64,000 nt of DNA, from NCBI GenBank assembly GCA_023229575.1, contig JALNYZ010000010.1:1-64000 (forward strand). Reading direction: 5' to 3'. The stretch is from Prolixibacteraceae bacterium (GTDB taxonomy: Bacteria; Bacteroidota; Bacteroidia; Bacteroidales; Prolixibacteraceae). Positions 1 to 10,777 of the stretch are shown one piece after another. The translations under genes were made by a program, and so were the position numbers. Each line of letters starts with the position of its first letter. Positions within the stretch are counted from its first letter, which is position 1. The notes below the pieces were generated by a model. That model worked only from the letters and a program-made list of their open reading frames with translations. It did no database searches and was not told the DNA's origin.

Positions 1-60
1 TGTTTGCTTTTGATTGCACAATAAAAATAACATTTTTAAACCAGCTTTCCTCATATATAA

Positions 61-222
61 ACATCTTTAAAGCCCCGGTACAACTGGGTTGCAGATTTTT
101 TCAACCCATTTTTCGGGAGATGGTCAAGTAATACTATAACCGGAAATACCATTGATATAGGAGTGCAGGCAATCGTAGGAGATGATGGTGGAAATATAAT
201 TAGTGGGAATATAATTCTTTAA
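61..222 (+). pseudogene. possible tail of a beta-helix protein
   Basis: An open stretch of 53 codons ends in TAA at 220-222. Its last third reads like coils of a right-handed parallel beta-helix (NTITGNTIDIG, then GGNIISGNIIL). There is no start codon, and an in-frame stop lies immediately upstream at 58-60. It could be the degraded end of a pectate-lyase-like protein whose body lies left of the window or is lost. The match is a short pattern only, so confidence is low. Confidence 0.22.
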
Positions 223-752
223 GAGAGAAAAGGTGGTTATATGCACTAGAAATATTTAGGCACAATACCTGATACTCATTTTAATAAATAGGATAGAGTT
301 TGAAATTTCAACTGGAGAATGTTGCGGTAATCCCGACAGGTCGCCCACCATTGATGCCTTGTTCCTGAGTTTGACCGTCGATTCTTGCAACTGTTTGTCA
401 ATTATTAACGATGAACAAATAGTGTTTGTGCCACTACATTTTTTTGTTCATGGTAATATTTTTGGAGGGATTTGCATCCCAATTTCATTAATAAGTTTGA
501 TTGTATTAGGTGGAATATCAGTCCGTATACATATTATTTCCCCTCTGTAATATCATGGAATCAAAAGAATTTTGATGCTTTTCGGAGAGTATTTTTTGTA
601 AATGTTGGAGAATAGTATCATTAATCGGTGGAAAATCACTATTGAGAACTTCCAATAACAACTAATATTGTATCACCTACAATTAACAATTGTACCAGAA
701 TAATAATCGTTTATTACGATTCTGTGTTGATAAATTAAATTTATGAAAATTT
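223..752. other. intergenic region upstream of first SusC
   Basis: About 530 AT-rich bases with no convincing gene. Short open frames here (for example 359-550) lack a recognisable protein pattern. No sigma/anti-sigma pair is present before the SusC gene, unlike the locus at 57344. A promoter for the 753-11794 operon probably lies near 690-740, but no clear -33/-7 pair was identified. Confidence 0.4.
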
Positions 753-3700
753 ATGAAAAACAAACATCCAAACGCGGGAGACTTTCTGAGTCACTTCAAA
801 AGGTTATTAGTCCTCATGAAATTCACCATTTTTTTGATTCTTTCGGGAATGATGACTGCTTCGGCAACCATTTATCCCCAAGCGACAAAACTAATATTGG
901 ATTTGAGAAGTGTTTCAATCCTACGTGTTGCTTCTAAGGTGATTGAACCTTTGCAGGAAAATTTAGAGCAACCACAAAAAAAAGACTTTTCAGGCACAGT
1001 AAAAGACGACAGCGGCCTCCCTCTGCCGGGAGTAAGTGTGTTGGTAAAAGGTACCACTTTCGGAACAATTACCGATGCCAACGGACAGTTCAAACTTTCT
1101 GTTCCTGTTGAAGTTAAAACAATGCAATTTTCATTCATAGGAATGAAGGCACAGGAAATCGCGGTTTCCGGCAAAAGTAATTTCATCGTAGTATTGAAAG
1201 AACAGACAGTCGGCGTTGACGAAGTTGTTGTTGTCGGTTACGGCGTACAAAAGAAAGAGAGTATAGTCGGATCCATTGTACAAACCTCAAATGAACAACT
1301 TAAGCGTTCAGGAGGTGTTACCGATTTAAAACAGGCTTTAGCAGGAAATCTTCCTGGTGTTACAGCCATCACTTCTTCCGGAGAACCCGGAGGAATAGGA
1401 AGAGGTGAAAGTGCAACAGCCATCTACATTCGCGGACAGAACACATGGAATGGTGGTCAGCCATTAATTTTGGTTGATGGTGCAGAAAGAGGAATGGACA
1501 ACATTGATGCCAACGAAGTTGAAAGTATTTCAGTATTAAAGGATGCTTCTGCAACTGCGGTCTTCGGTGTTAAAGGGGCAAACGGAGTAATCCTGATTAC
1601 AACCAAACGTGGAACGACAGGTAAAGCCAAGCTCTCTTTTTCTTATAATGCCACAGGGAAAATGCTCTCAAAATTACCTCAAAAGATGGATTCATACAAC
1701 GCCATTCTGACGAGGAACGAAGCAATTGAACGTGAAGTAGTACTTAATGAACCTTCGTGGCAGGACTACACAACCAGTGAAATAGTTACACGGTACAAGT
1801 TACCTCAGACTGCTGAATATGCTATGATATATCCGAATGTTAACTGGGAGAAGGCAATGTTTAGGGATTTAGGGTTATCGCACCGTGCAACTTTGAACAT
1901 TCAGGGAGGAACTGATTTTGTAAGTTATTTTGGTTCGTTGTCCTACCTAAAAGAAGGTGATATGTTCAAGATTTATGACAATCATAAAAATTACAAACCT
2001 AACTACGACTTTGAACGTTATAATTTCAGGAGTAATCTTGACTTCAAACTGACTAAAACGACTAAACTAAAGGTAAATTTGTCAGGATATTATAGCCAAA
2101 AAAATACCAACAATAGTTATATGAATACCAACTTTAGCATTAATCCCGAGATATGGATGGCCGTTTATGGTATGCCACCTGATGCCTATCTTCCTCAGTA
2201 CCCGGATGGAACCTGGGGATATGCCTATAATATACCTACAAACCCTGTGGCTTTCATGAATAATCTCGGGATAAAAGAAACGCACGTAAATCAACTGAAC
2301 TCCGATTTCGCACTGGAGCAAAACCTTGATTTTTTGACCAAAGGATTAAACGCTAAAGTTTCGTTATTTTACGATAACGTTTTAGTATCTGAAAGCGGTC
2401 TTGATAATATCACTAATGGTATTACTCCAAACAATGCATCAGCTAATACACCGTATAAAATTATAAATCGCGATTTATATAAAGGGCCTAATCAGGATCC
2501 TAGCGAATACACTACGCATGTACCTGTTGTTGGAAGGAATGGATTTGACTGGCGTTTCATTCCCTGGACAATCGCTCCTGAAGTAATGTTGTCTTCGATT
2601 GCCCGAAGATTGATGTACCAGTTTCAGATTAATTATGCCCGTAAATTCAAATTACATAACATCGGAGCTATGGGAATAGTTAAACGGGAAGAATATGCAA
2701 GTGGAAGTATGTTCAGGAATTATCGGGAAGACTGGGTTTTCCGTACTACATATGATTACGATTCGAAATATTTATTTGAAATGAATGGGGCCTATAACGG
2801 ATCTGAACAGTTTGGGCCAGGCTACCGGTTCGATTTCTTCCCCTCTATAGCACTTGGCTGGGTTGTATCGAATGAGAAATTCTTTAAAGTTGATTGGTTC
2901 AATAAATTAAAGTTTCGTCTAAGTACTGGTATGATCGGTGATGACAGAGTGAGCGGTGGAAGATGGTTGTATGATTCACAATTGTCGTATGGCGGATATG
3001 CCATGCTAAATCAAAACACAACCGCAAGAAGTCCATATACCTGGTATAAAGAAAGTACAATTGGGAACCCTGATATCCACTGGGAAAAGGCACGTAAGAC
3101 TAACTACGGACTTGAAATTGGTTTGTTTGATAATTTAATTTCAGCCAATTACGACTATTTCGCCGAAGACCGGACTGATATTTTACTTGCAGGTAATTCG
3201 AGAAATATTCCCCCTTTCTTTGGCGCCACACCTCCAAGCGCGAACTTGGGACATGTGAAATCCAGCGGACATGAATTAGAAGTTAAATTTGATAAGAGAA
3301 CAAGCAATGGGTTGCATTATTGGGCATCTTTAGCCTTTGCTCATGTTAAAAATGAGATATTGTTTAAAGATGACCCGCTACTGTTGGCACCCTACTTAAA
3401 GGCGCAAGGTTATGCCGTTGATCAAACAAGATCACAAATCAGAGCTGGTTTTTATAATAATTGGGACCAGGTATATGCCAGTGTTCCTATGGAGACCAAT
3501 GACCTGGCTAAACTACCGGGTTATTACAATATCCTTGATTTTAATGCTGATGGTGTAATTAAAGCAAACGATGATAGCGCTCCTTTTGGTTACTCGCGAG
3601 TTCCGCAGAATACATTTAATTATTCAATTGGTACCGATTATAAAGGGTTTAGTGTTATGCTTCAGTTTTATGGTGTTAATAATGTTTCCCGTTATGTTCC

Positions 3701-4067
3701 CGCCCAGAATTTCCTTAATTCTACCGATGTCGTATTTGAACATGTGGCGGATTATTGGTCTAAAGATAATCAGAATGCAACCTCGTTCCTTCCAAGGTGG
3801 AGAACAAAGGGCCAAAATATAGGTGATTATTTTATTTATGATGGATCATATCTTAGGCTTAAAACAGCAGAGATTGCCTATACTTTTCAAGACAAGTGGG
3901 TTAAAAATGTGGGGCTGTCTTCACTAAGAATATACCTTAACGGGAACAATCTTCTGTTTTGGTCAAAACTTCCTGATGATCGGGAATACTCTTCAGCTAA
4001 TGATGGAGGTACAGGGGCTTATCCTAACCTTAGACGTTTTAACCTCGGTTTTGACATAACATTTTAA
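753..4067 (+). CDS. SusC/RagA-family TonB-dependent outer membrane transporter
   Basis: A 1104-residue TonB-linked outer membrane porin that, in this family, imports glycan pieces bound by its SusD lid. After a hydrophobic N-terminus (about 20-40) comes a short stub of an STN domain (about 45-60). A carboxypeptidase-regulatory-like beta domain follows (about 78-150, with the GLPLPGVSV and FSFIGM signatures), then the plug (about 165-287, with VVVGYG, LVDGAERG and LKDASATAVFG) and a long barrel ending in a terminal Phe. Compared with the SusC at 59220, most of the STN signalling domain is missing, so direct anti-sigma signalling is unlikely. It is 12 bases from its SusD partner, and four more genes follow in the same direction. 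The family is certain; the substrate is unknown. Confidence 0.95.
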   Translation: MKNKHPNAGDFLSHFKRLLVLMKFTIFLILSGMMTASATIYPQATKLILDLRSVSILRVASKVIEPLQENLEQPQKKDFSGTVKDDSGLPLPGVSVLVKGTTFGTITDANGQFKLSVPVEVKTMQFSFIGMKAQEIAVSGKSNFIVVLKEQTVGVDEVVVVGYGVQKKESIVGSIVQTSNEQLKRSGGVTDLKQALAGNLPGVTAITSSGEPGGIGRGESATAIYIRGQNTWNGGQPLILVDGAERGMDNIDANEVESISVLKDASATAVFGVKGANGVILITTKRGTTGKAKLSFSYNATGKMLSKLPQKMDSYNAILTRNEAIEREVVLNEPSWQDYTTSEIVTRYKLPQTAEYAMIYPNVNWEKAMFRDLGLSHRATLNIQGGTDFVSYFGSLSYLKEGDMFKIYDNHKNYKPNYDFERYNFRSNLDFKLTKTTKLKVNLSGYYSQKNTNNSYMNTNFSINPEIWMAVYGMPPDAYLPQYPDGTWGYAYNIPTNPVAFMNNLGIKETHVNQLNSDFALEQNLDFLTKGLNAKVSLFYDNVLVSESGLDNITNGITPNNASANTPYKIINRDLYKGPNQDPSEYTTHVPVVGRNGFDWRFIPWTIAPEVMLSSIARRLMYQFQINYARKFKLHNIGAMGIVKREEYASGSMFRNYREDWVFRTTYDYDSKYLFEMNGAYNGSEQFGPGYRFDFFPSIALGWVVSNEKFFKVDWFNKLKFRLSTGMIGDDRVSGGRWLYDSQLSYGGYAMLNQNTTARSPYTWYKESTIGNPDIHWEKARKTNYGLEIGLFDNLISANYDYFAEDRTDILLAGNSRNIPPFFGATPPSANLGHVKSSGHELEVKFDKRTSNGLHYWASLAFAHVKNEILFKDDPLLLAPYLKAQGYAVDQTRSQIRAGFYNNWDQVYASVPMETNDLAKLPGYYNILDFNADGVIKANDDSAPFGYSRVPQNTFNYSIGTDYKGFSVMLQFYGVNNVSRYVPAQNFLNSTDVVFEHVADYWSKDNQNATSFLPRWRTKGQNIGDYFIYDGSYLRLKTAEIAYTFQDKWVKNVGLSSLRIYLNGNNLLFWSKLPDDREYSSANDGGTGAYPNLRRFNLGFDITF

Positions 4068-4079
4068 TATCAGGGAATT

Positions 4080-5894
4080 ATGAAAAACAAAGAATATAAA
4101 CTAAGCTATATAGTTGCTGTCATGTTTGTGCTAGTGACTTTAGGATCATGCGAAAGCTACCTCGACAAGGCCCCTGCATCTAGTATTGTAGAGAAAGATG
4201 CATTCGGAAATTTTATAAGTTTTCAGGGATTTGTAGAGGAGATGTATAATTGTATTACCGATTACGGTCAGGCTGTTGGGTCGAGTTGTCCAACATATTT
4301 TCTTGCTGATGAGGTTCTTCTTAATGAGCCTTTCCCCTTTGATCTGGGAGATTACTGGGCTCAGGGCAACACATTCTTGTATGGAACCATGGGCTCAACT
4401 GCCAATACAAATCTTGACAACTTTAACAAGAGAGTCTGGCCCCTCTGCTGGTACGGCATCAGAAAAGCAAATATGAGCTTAAGTAAATTAGATTTATTGG
4501 TAGATGCTACCCAGGAAGAAAAAGATCTTATAAAGGGACAAGCCTTATTTTTCAGAGGTTGGTTTTATTTTGAACTGATGCGTTACTGGGGTGGATTACC
4601 TTATATTGATACAGTGTTATCATCTACCGATGAATTACGTCTTGCCAGGCTGAATTACAGGAATGCAGCTTTAAAAGCCGCCCAGGATTTAAAAGCTGCT
4701 GCATCCTTGTTGCCTGTGAATTGGGATGATACCCAGACGGGCAAGGCCACTTTAGGGAATAACCGTCAGCGCATCAATAAGGTTATGGCGTTATCATTTT
4801 TGGGGAAGGATCTTTTATATGCAGCAAGCCCAATGATGAATGAAGAGTCGACGGGGAATGCCACTTTTGATGCCGACCTGTGTAAGCAGTCAGCTCAGGC
4901 CTTTGCCGAAGTTATTAAGATTTGCGATGAAACGGGAGTTTATAAACTACAATCCTATGCCACCAGGACAGATAATTTCTGGGTCTTTTCGCCTAATGGC
5001 ATCAAGCAGTCGGGAGGAACTGAAGTGATTATGAATTCTACTGTGTTTCTCAATTATAGGGTGATATCTGCAATGATTGGCAGATTCGCTCCTGCTGCAA
5101 TGGGGCTAATAAACAGTTACAAGGGTATGACTGAAGTTCCTACTCAAAATTATGTAAAAAATTATGGCATGGCCAACGGGTTACCAATTGAGGACCCGCT
5201 TTCGGGTTATAATCCTAACGATCCATGGACCAACAGGGAACCCAGATTTTATCAGGATATTATTATCGACGGGGACGAACTTGCTGCAACTACTGCCGCT
5301 GGAGCTGACCGCTATGCGCAATTATACAATGGCGGCCGGCACAAGGGAGGTAACTTGGGTAGTGTAACCGGCTATTATTACAAGAAATGGTGTCCCAAAG
5401 GGGCTAACAAATGGGAATTGAAACAGAACAACTACCAGAGCTATTTGCCTTATATGCGCCTTGCCGATGTATACCTGATGTATGCTGAAGCAGTTCTTCA
5501 GGGATACGGGACAGCTCAGAGCAGTGTGCCAGGAGGAATTACGGCTGAACAGGCAATAAACGTGGTGAGGAACCGTGCCCAACTTCCCAATCTGACAAGT
5601 AGTTATACAGCCACAAAAGACAAATTCATGGAAGCCGTTATGCATGAACGGGCTGTGGAGCTTGCATTTGAAGCGAATCGTTTTCATGATTTACGCAGAT
5701 GGAATATTTCAGGCCAGACTAAATATACACAGAAAACAGCGATCGATTTCGATCGCGGGTCTAACGGCAAACCCATAAATATTAATGAAAGGGTAATTAT
5801 TACAAGGGTTTTTGAAAAGAAACATAACTGGTTGCCATTCCAGGTGAGTTTTACAAAATTGTATGATGAGTTTCCACAAAACCCCGGCTGGTAG
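4080..5894 (+). CDS. SusD/RagB-family surface glycan-binding lipoprotein
   Basis: A 604-residue outer-membrane lipoprotein that acts as the hinged lid and binding partner of the preceding SusC. It has a lipoprotein signal with the acceptor Cys at residue 24 (LGSCES), followed by the usual YLDKAP start of SusD proteins. Helical TPR-like segments follow, with the typical motif FFRGWFYFELMRYWGG near 155-172. The C-terminal region carries AFEANRFHDLRRW and ends in FPQNPGW, both common at SusD C-termini. Pairing and spacing with the upstream gene indicate one functional unit. Confidence 0.95.
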   Translation: MKNKEYKLSYIVAVMFVLVTLGSCESYLDKAPASSIVEKDAFGNFISFQGFVEEMYNCITDYGQAVGSSCPTYFLADEVLLNEPFPFDLGDYWAQGNTFLYGTMGSTANTNLDNFNKRVWPLCWYGIRKANMSLSKLDLLVDATQEEKDLIKGQALFFRGWFYFELMRYWGGLPYIDTVLSSTDELRLARLNYRNAALKAAQDLKAAASLLPVNWDDTQTGKATLGNNRQRINKVMALSFLGKDLLYAASPMMNEESTGNATFDADLCKQSAQAFAEVIKICDETGVYKLQSYATRTDNFWVFSPNGIKQSGGTEVIMNSTVFLNYRVISAMIGRFAPAAMGLINSYKGMTEVPTQNYVKNYGMANGLPIEDPLSGYNPNDPWTNREPRFYQDIIIDGDELAATTAAGADRYAQLYNGGRHKGGNLGSVTGYYYKKWCPKGANKWELKQNNYQSYLPYMRLADVYLMYAEAVLQGYGTAQSSVPGGITAEQAINVVRNRAQLPNLTSSYTATKDKFMEAVMHERAVELAFEANRFHDLRRWNISGQTKYTQKTAIDFDRGSNGKPININERVIITRVFEKKHNWLPFQVSFTKLYDEFPQNPGW

Positions 5895-5927
5895 GTCATC
5901 AAATAATCACTATTAAAATCTTATAGA

Positions 5928-8900
5928 ATGAAGAAAAGACATGTACAAATATTAATCTTTCTCAGTTTTGTCCTATTGTTTTCACCAACAAGAGTTGGAG
6001 CTCAAAAATTGAAAAAGGAGAATATTATAACGATTGAATCGGTTGTGAAAGATGAGAAAGGTAATCCAGTAGAGGGTGCAATTATTTATGGTAACGAAGG
6101 AGGCATCGTTGCAAAAACTGACGCATCCGGCAAGTTTTCTATCTCTGTTTCAGAACAGACAGTCCTTCTGATAGAATCCGAAGGTTATGAACCAGCTACT
6201 TTCAGATCGGGAGAATACCAAAATCTTAAAGAGTTAACATTAAAATCTTCTTTGTTCATGCACAATGAAAAAGATGTTGTTAATATTGCTTTTGGTAAAG
6301 TGAAAAAAGGTGATTTAGTTAACGCTGTTAGCTTGCTTAAACCTGCTGATATCCTTCAATACGATAATATACAAAGCATAGCTGAAGCCTTGTCAGGGAG
6401 GGTTCCTGGGTTATTAGGGAGTTCAACTATTCGCGGTTTAGGTAGCGCCTTATTTATTGTTGACGGATTGCCCCGCGATATTAATACCATTAATGTGGCT
6501 GAAGTTGACCAGATAACTGTTCTAAAAGACATAAATTCGTCAATGTTGTATGGCAACGCAGCTGTAAACGGTGTAATACAAATTACAACCCAAAGGGGGC
6601 AGGCCTATAAAAAACAGGTGAATGTGTCAGGTTTTTATGGGATTTTAACACCTAAAGCTTTGCCTAAATATTTGTCATCAGCTGATTATATGGAACTTTA
6701 TAATGAAGCGAAGGTTAACGACGGACTCGCCCCTCAATTTGATGCAGCAACGATCGCCAATTATCGTACCGGAAACCCATACCGTTATCCGAATGTTGAT
6801 TATTATTCGAAAGAATATGTCAGAAATGTAAAACCTTTTTCCAGGGTAATGACCGAGTTGTCAGGAGGCAATAATGTAGCCACTTATTACTCAAATATTG
6901 GCTGGGATCAGTCAGGAAGCCTTTTAGATTTTGGAGTTGGAAAATCGGCTCAACAAAACAGATTCAATATACGGGGTAATGTTGATATGAAAATCAACAA
7001 CTGGGTAAAAAGTTCCCTCGATGCTGTTGCTGTTTTAAATAATAACAAAGGCCCTGTCGGGAATTACTGGAGCGAAGCATCTACAAGACAGCCGCATTTA
7101 TTTGCACCGTTGATACCCATCAGTTTAATAGATTCTGAAAATGCATTATTAAAAGGCCGTAAAAATGATGTTGGCGGGATTTATTTGCTTGGTGGAACAT
7201 CGAGTTATTTAACTAATGCAATTGCGAATGGTTATTCCGGAGGAGTCAATGAGAATATTCAACGTACTTTTTCCTTCAACAACAGGATAGATTTTGACCT
7301 GAAGCGATTTGTCGAAGGACTTGCGTTTCATACCAATGTGAGTTTTGATTTTTATGGAATATATGATCTGGCAATTAATAATTCTTACTCTGTTTATGCA
7401 CCTGTGTGGAATGCTGCTGCGGATGCAATTGTTAGTTTGACGAAATATGGAGCTGATACGCGCACAGGAATCCAAAATGTTGGAAACTCTTCATTCCGGA
7501 GAAGATTTGGTTTTTATGGGATGTTCGACTATAACCGGACTTTTGGCGGGGTACACCATATCAGCAGTTCCCTGTTAGGGTATGGAAACAAATTTAAGGT
7601 ACAAAATGACATACAGGGAAATAAAAATCTTAATTTAGGGCTACGCCTCGGGTATAATTACAAAAACAAGTACATGCTTGATTTCAGTAGCGCTTATGTA
7701 AATTCTGTTAAGTTGCCAGAGGGAAACCGTGGTGCTTTTTCTCCATCCCTGGGTTTAGCCTGGGTGATCAGTTCAGAGGATTTTATGTCGTCGCTTTCAA
7801 CTGTTAACTATTTGAAACTTCGATTATCGGGTGGTCTTATGAACTCTGATTCAGGGATTGACGGTTTTTATTATTACGACGACAGTTACACAACTTCCGG
7901 GAGTTATTCATGGTATGAAGGTTCATCGACAACGTTAAACCAGGGTGTTGTTTCCAGTCATGGAGTCAATTCACGACTTGGCTTTGAAAAACGCAATGAA
8001 CTTAATTTCGGATTTGAAGGCATCTTGTTTGATCGTCAACTTTCGGTGGATGCAAATTTTTTTACAAGCGTCTATTACGATCAGATAATCAGGCCTCAAA
8101 CGAAGTATCCAAGTTTTTATACTACTTATATACCATACGAAAATTTTGAAAGTAATTCCTATCGGGGCGCAGAACTGGGTTTATCATACAATCGGAGTTT
8201 CGGTGATTTCTCATTCATCATTGGAGCCAATGCGTTGTATGCAGACTCAAAGGTTTTGAAAAGGGATGAGATCTACGCTAATCAATACCAATATAGTGTC
8301 GGACGTTCGGTTTATTCAAGATTTGGGCTCATTGCTGATGGGCTTTTTATGGATGCGAGTGATATTGCCGACCATGCAATTCAGTCGTTTGGTACTGTAA
8401 AGCCCGGAGATATTAAATATGTTGACCAAAATCTTGACGGTGTCATTGATGCAAATGATGTAGTTAAGATTGGCCTTTGGCAGGCTCCTTTCTCTTATGG
8501 AGTAAACCTGAAAGTATCGTATAAGAACTTTACTTTGTTTGCGAAGGGTGTTGGAAGTATTGGAGGTGATGGTTATCTCAACAATAATTACTACCGGGGA
8601 GATGGCAATAATAAGTATTCGGAATATATCTTAAACCGTTGGACAGAGGCGACAAAAACTACTGCAACCCTCCCAAGGTTAAGCTCATTGGCTAACACAA
8701 ATAACTACTATGCCTCAACTTTCTGGCTCTATCGGAATAACTATTTCATTGTAGACAGAATTCAGCTGACCTGCGAAATGCCTGAAAAAATCGCCAGAAT
8801 GTTAAAAATGAGAAATCTAACTTTTCATGCGAATGCTTCGAATCTCCTTACTATTTCCAAATATAAAAATTTTAGCGATTTAAGTATTGGAAGTGAGCCT

Positions 8901-8942
8901 TATTATCGTTCGTTTTCATTAGGTGTAAAAATAATGTTTTAA
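5928..8942 (+). CDS. second SusC-family TonB-dependent transporter
   Basis: A 1004-residue TonB-linked transporter. A signal peptide (about 1-25, ending VGAQ) leads into a carboxypeptidase-regulatory-like domain (about 35-110), then a plug domain containing STIRGLGSALFIVDGLPRD and VLKDINSSMLYG, and a beta barrel ending KIMF. It has no STN domain. The usual VVVGYG stretch before the plug is not recognisable, so it is a divergent member. It lies 33 bases after the first SusD and 21 bases before the second, so the operon encodes two complete SusCD pairs rather than a duplicate of one. Confidence 0.93.
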   Translation: MKKRHVQILIFLSFVLLFSPTRVGAQKLKKENIITIESVVKDEKGNPVEGAIIYGNEGGIVAKTDASGKFSISVSEQTVLLIESEGYEPATFRSGEYQNLKELTLKSSLFMHNEKDVVNIAFGKVKKGDLVNAVSLLKPADILQYDNIQSIAEALSGRVPGLLGSSTIRGLGSALFIVDGLPRDINTINVAEVDQITVLKDINSSMLYGNAAVNGVIQITTQRGQAYKKQVNVSGFYGILTPKALPKYLSSADYMELYNEAKVNDGLAPQFDAATIANYRTGNPYRYPNVDYYSKEYVRNVKPFSRVMTELSGGNNVATYYSNIGWDQSGSLLDFGVGKSAQQNRFNIRGNVDMKINNWVKSSLDAVAVLNNNKGPVGNYWSEASTRQPHLFAPLIPISLIDSENALLKGRKNDVGGIYLLGGTSSYLTNAIANGYSGGVNENIQRTFSFNNRIDFDLKRFVEGLAFHTNVSFDFYGIYDLAINNSYSVYAPVWNAAADAIVSLTKYGADTRTGIQNVGNSSFRRRFGFYGMFDYNRTFGGVHHISSSLLGYGNKFKVQNDIQGNKNLNLGLRLGYNYKNKYMLDFSSAYVNSVKLPEGNRGAFSPSLGLAWVISSEDFMSSLSTVNYLKLRLSGGLMNSDSGIDGFYYYDDSYTTSGSYSWYEGSSTTLNQGVVSSHGVNSRLGFEKRNELNFGFEGILFDRQLSVDANFFTSVYYDQIIRPQTKYPSFYTTYIPYENFESNSYRGAELGLSYNRSFGDFSFIIGANALYADSKVLKRDEIYANQYQYSVGRSVYSRFGLIADGLFMDASDIADHAIQSFGTVKPGDIKYVDQNLDGVIDANDVVKIGLWQAPFSYGVNLKVSYKNFTLFAKGVGSIGGDGYLNNNYYRGDGNNKYSEYILNRWTEATKTTATLPRLSSLANTNNYYASTFWLYRNNYFIVDRIQLTCEMPEKIARMLKMRNLTFHANASNLLTISKYKNFSDLSIGSEPYYRSFSLGVKIMF

Positions 8943-8963
8943 TAAACTAAACAAAAAATCATT

Positions 8964-10727
8964 ATGAGGTGTCTAAAAATATACTCCTTACTATTAATAT
9001 TGTCAATCTCCTTTGGCGCGTGTGAAAAATTATTGGTGCCCGAAAATGACAATCATAGTACTATTGATCGGATCTATAGCGACCCGGGGTTTGCCGAAGG
9101 CTTGATAATGACAGCATACACTAGAATTCCAACCAACGGTTTAAGCTTTAACGATGTTGCTACAGATGATGCTGTGACTAACAATAAGTTAGACCAATAC
9201 CTTCGAATGGCAACAGGTGAGTGGACTGCTCTTTATAATCCTGTAAACCAATGGGATAATTGCAATTCTGGCATCTTATACCTGAATAAATTTATTAGTG
9301 TAATTGATACAGTTGCCTGGAAGTGGAGCAATAGCCAAATTAATTCGATGTATGTTCAACGCTTTAAGGGCGAGGCGTATGCACTAAGAGGGTTGCTTCA
9401 GTACCATCTATTGGCCACAGTTGGTGGTATAGGTACCGACAATAAACTGTTAGGGATCCCGATTTATAGTAAATTTATTAATGCAAGTGATAACTTCAAT
9501 ATTCCCAGGGCTACTTTTGCCGAATCTGTTAATCAGATCTATACCGATCTCGATAAATCACTTGAATATCTTACTATGGACGACTACAAAAACATCACTA
9601 CCATCAGTCAGCTTCCACCGGGACTGGAGAATGTCAACGTGACCGACTATAATACTGTTTTCGGCATTGTTGCCAATCAACGCATCAGTGGTCGTATTGT
9701 AAAAGCATTGAAAGCCCGTGTAGCTTTATTGGCAGCAAGCCCTGCATTTGCAAACAATGATGCTGCATTGTGGGGAAAGGCTGCAAATTACGCAGGTGCT
9801 TCAATTGCTGGTATAGGTGGAATCGCCGGGCTTGATCCAAATGGGAATAAGTTTTATGATCAAGCGAGAGTTGATGCCATCAATCTGTCATCAAATAGGG
9901 ATCAGATGGAGATGGTGTGGCGTAGGGCAATCGTTACTACAAATACAAGAGAGCAGGCCAATTTTCCCCCATCATTGTTCGGTAACGGCAATATCAATCC
10001 CACGCAGAATTTAGTTGATGCATTCCCAATGGCAAATGGTTACCCGATATCTCACCCGTTAAGTCTTTATAATCCGGCTACTCCATATACTGGCCGAGAT
10101 CCCCGTCTGGCATTGTATATTATATACAATGGCAATACGATGTCAGGTAAAGTCATCACTACAGGTGTAGGAGGCGGAATTAATGCAAAAGATTCAATAC
10201 AGTCATCCACACGCACGGGTTATTATATGAAAAAATTATTAAGGGAGGATGTGAATATGAATCCTGTTTCTATCAGTACAAAGAAGCATTATGAAGTACA
10301 CATGCGATTTACTGAAATATTTCTTATTTATGCTGAAGCGGCCAACGAAGCTTATGGACCCGATGGAATAGGATCTTATGGTTTTACAGCTCGAAGCATT
10401 ATTGCGGCTATTCGCAAACGGGCCGGGATATCACAGCCAGATAATTACCTTAATTCAATTTTGACCAAAGAAGATATGCGATTATTAATTCGAAACGAGA
10501 GAAGGCTTGAACTTTGTTTTGAGGGATTCCGTTTCTGGGACCTGCGACGGTGGAATTCCGATTTAACAGAATCTGCAAAAGGGATCAATATCAATAAAGC
10601 TAAAACTGATTTCCAGGTTGTCAATGTTGAAGCAAGATCATATAATAATCAACACATGCATTTTGGTCCTGTACCTGATAAAGAAGTTATCAAGTATGAC
10701 GCTCTGATTCAAAACAAAGGGTGGTAG
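8964..10727 (+). CDS. second SusD/RagB-family lipoprotein
   Basis: A 587-residue partner of the SusC just upstream. The lipoprotein acceptor Cys is residue 20 (FGACEK). SusD hallmarks are the repeated-helix region with RFKGEAYALRGLLQYHL, the HMRFTEIFLIYAEAANE stretch, the ERRLELCFEGFRFWDLRRW block and the terminal NKGW. It differs clearly from the first SusD (VPENDNHSTIDRIY start), so the two pairs probably bind different parts of a substrate. It is followed 50 bases later by another surface lipoprotein. Confidence 0.94.
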   Translation: MRCLKIYSLLLILSISFGACEKLLVPENDNHSTIDRIYSDPGFAEGLIMTAYTRIPTNGLSFNDVATDDAVTNNKLDQYLRMATGEWTALYNPVNQWDNCNSGILYLNKFISVIDTVAWKWSNSQINSMYVQRFKGEAYALRGLLQYHLLATVGGIGTDNKLLGIPIYSKFINASDNFNIPRATFAESVNQIYTDLDKSLEYLTMDDYKNITTISQLPPGLENVNVTDYNTVFGIVANQRISGRIVKALKARVALLAASPAFANNDAALWGKAANYAGASIAGIGGIAGLDPNGNKFYDQARVDAINLSSNRDQMEMVWRRAIVTTNTREQANFPPSLFGNGNINPTQNLVDAFPMANGYPISHPLSLYNPATPYTGRDPRLALYIIYNGNTMSGKVITTGVGGGINAKDSIQSSTRTGYYMKKLLREDVNMNPVSISTKKHYEVHMRFTEIFLIYAEAANEAYGPDGIGSYGFTARSIIAAIRKRAGISQPDNYLNSILTKEDMRLLIRNERRLELCFEGFRFWDLRRWNSDLTESAKGININKAKTDFQVVNVEARSYNNQHMHFGPVPDKEVIKYDALIQNKGW

Positions 10728-10777
10728 AGTTTAAATGTAAAAATCAGCGATAGAATTAATATATAATAATTTTTGAT

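Noticed and set aside
743..937. 64-codon frame overlapping the first SusC start
   Set aside because: It lies in another frame inside the SusC signal and STN stub, with no protein-like pattern.
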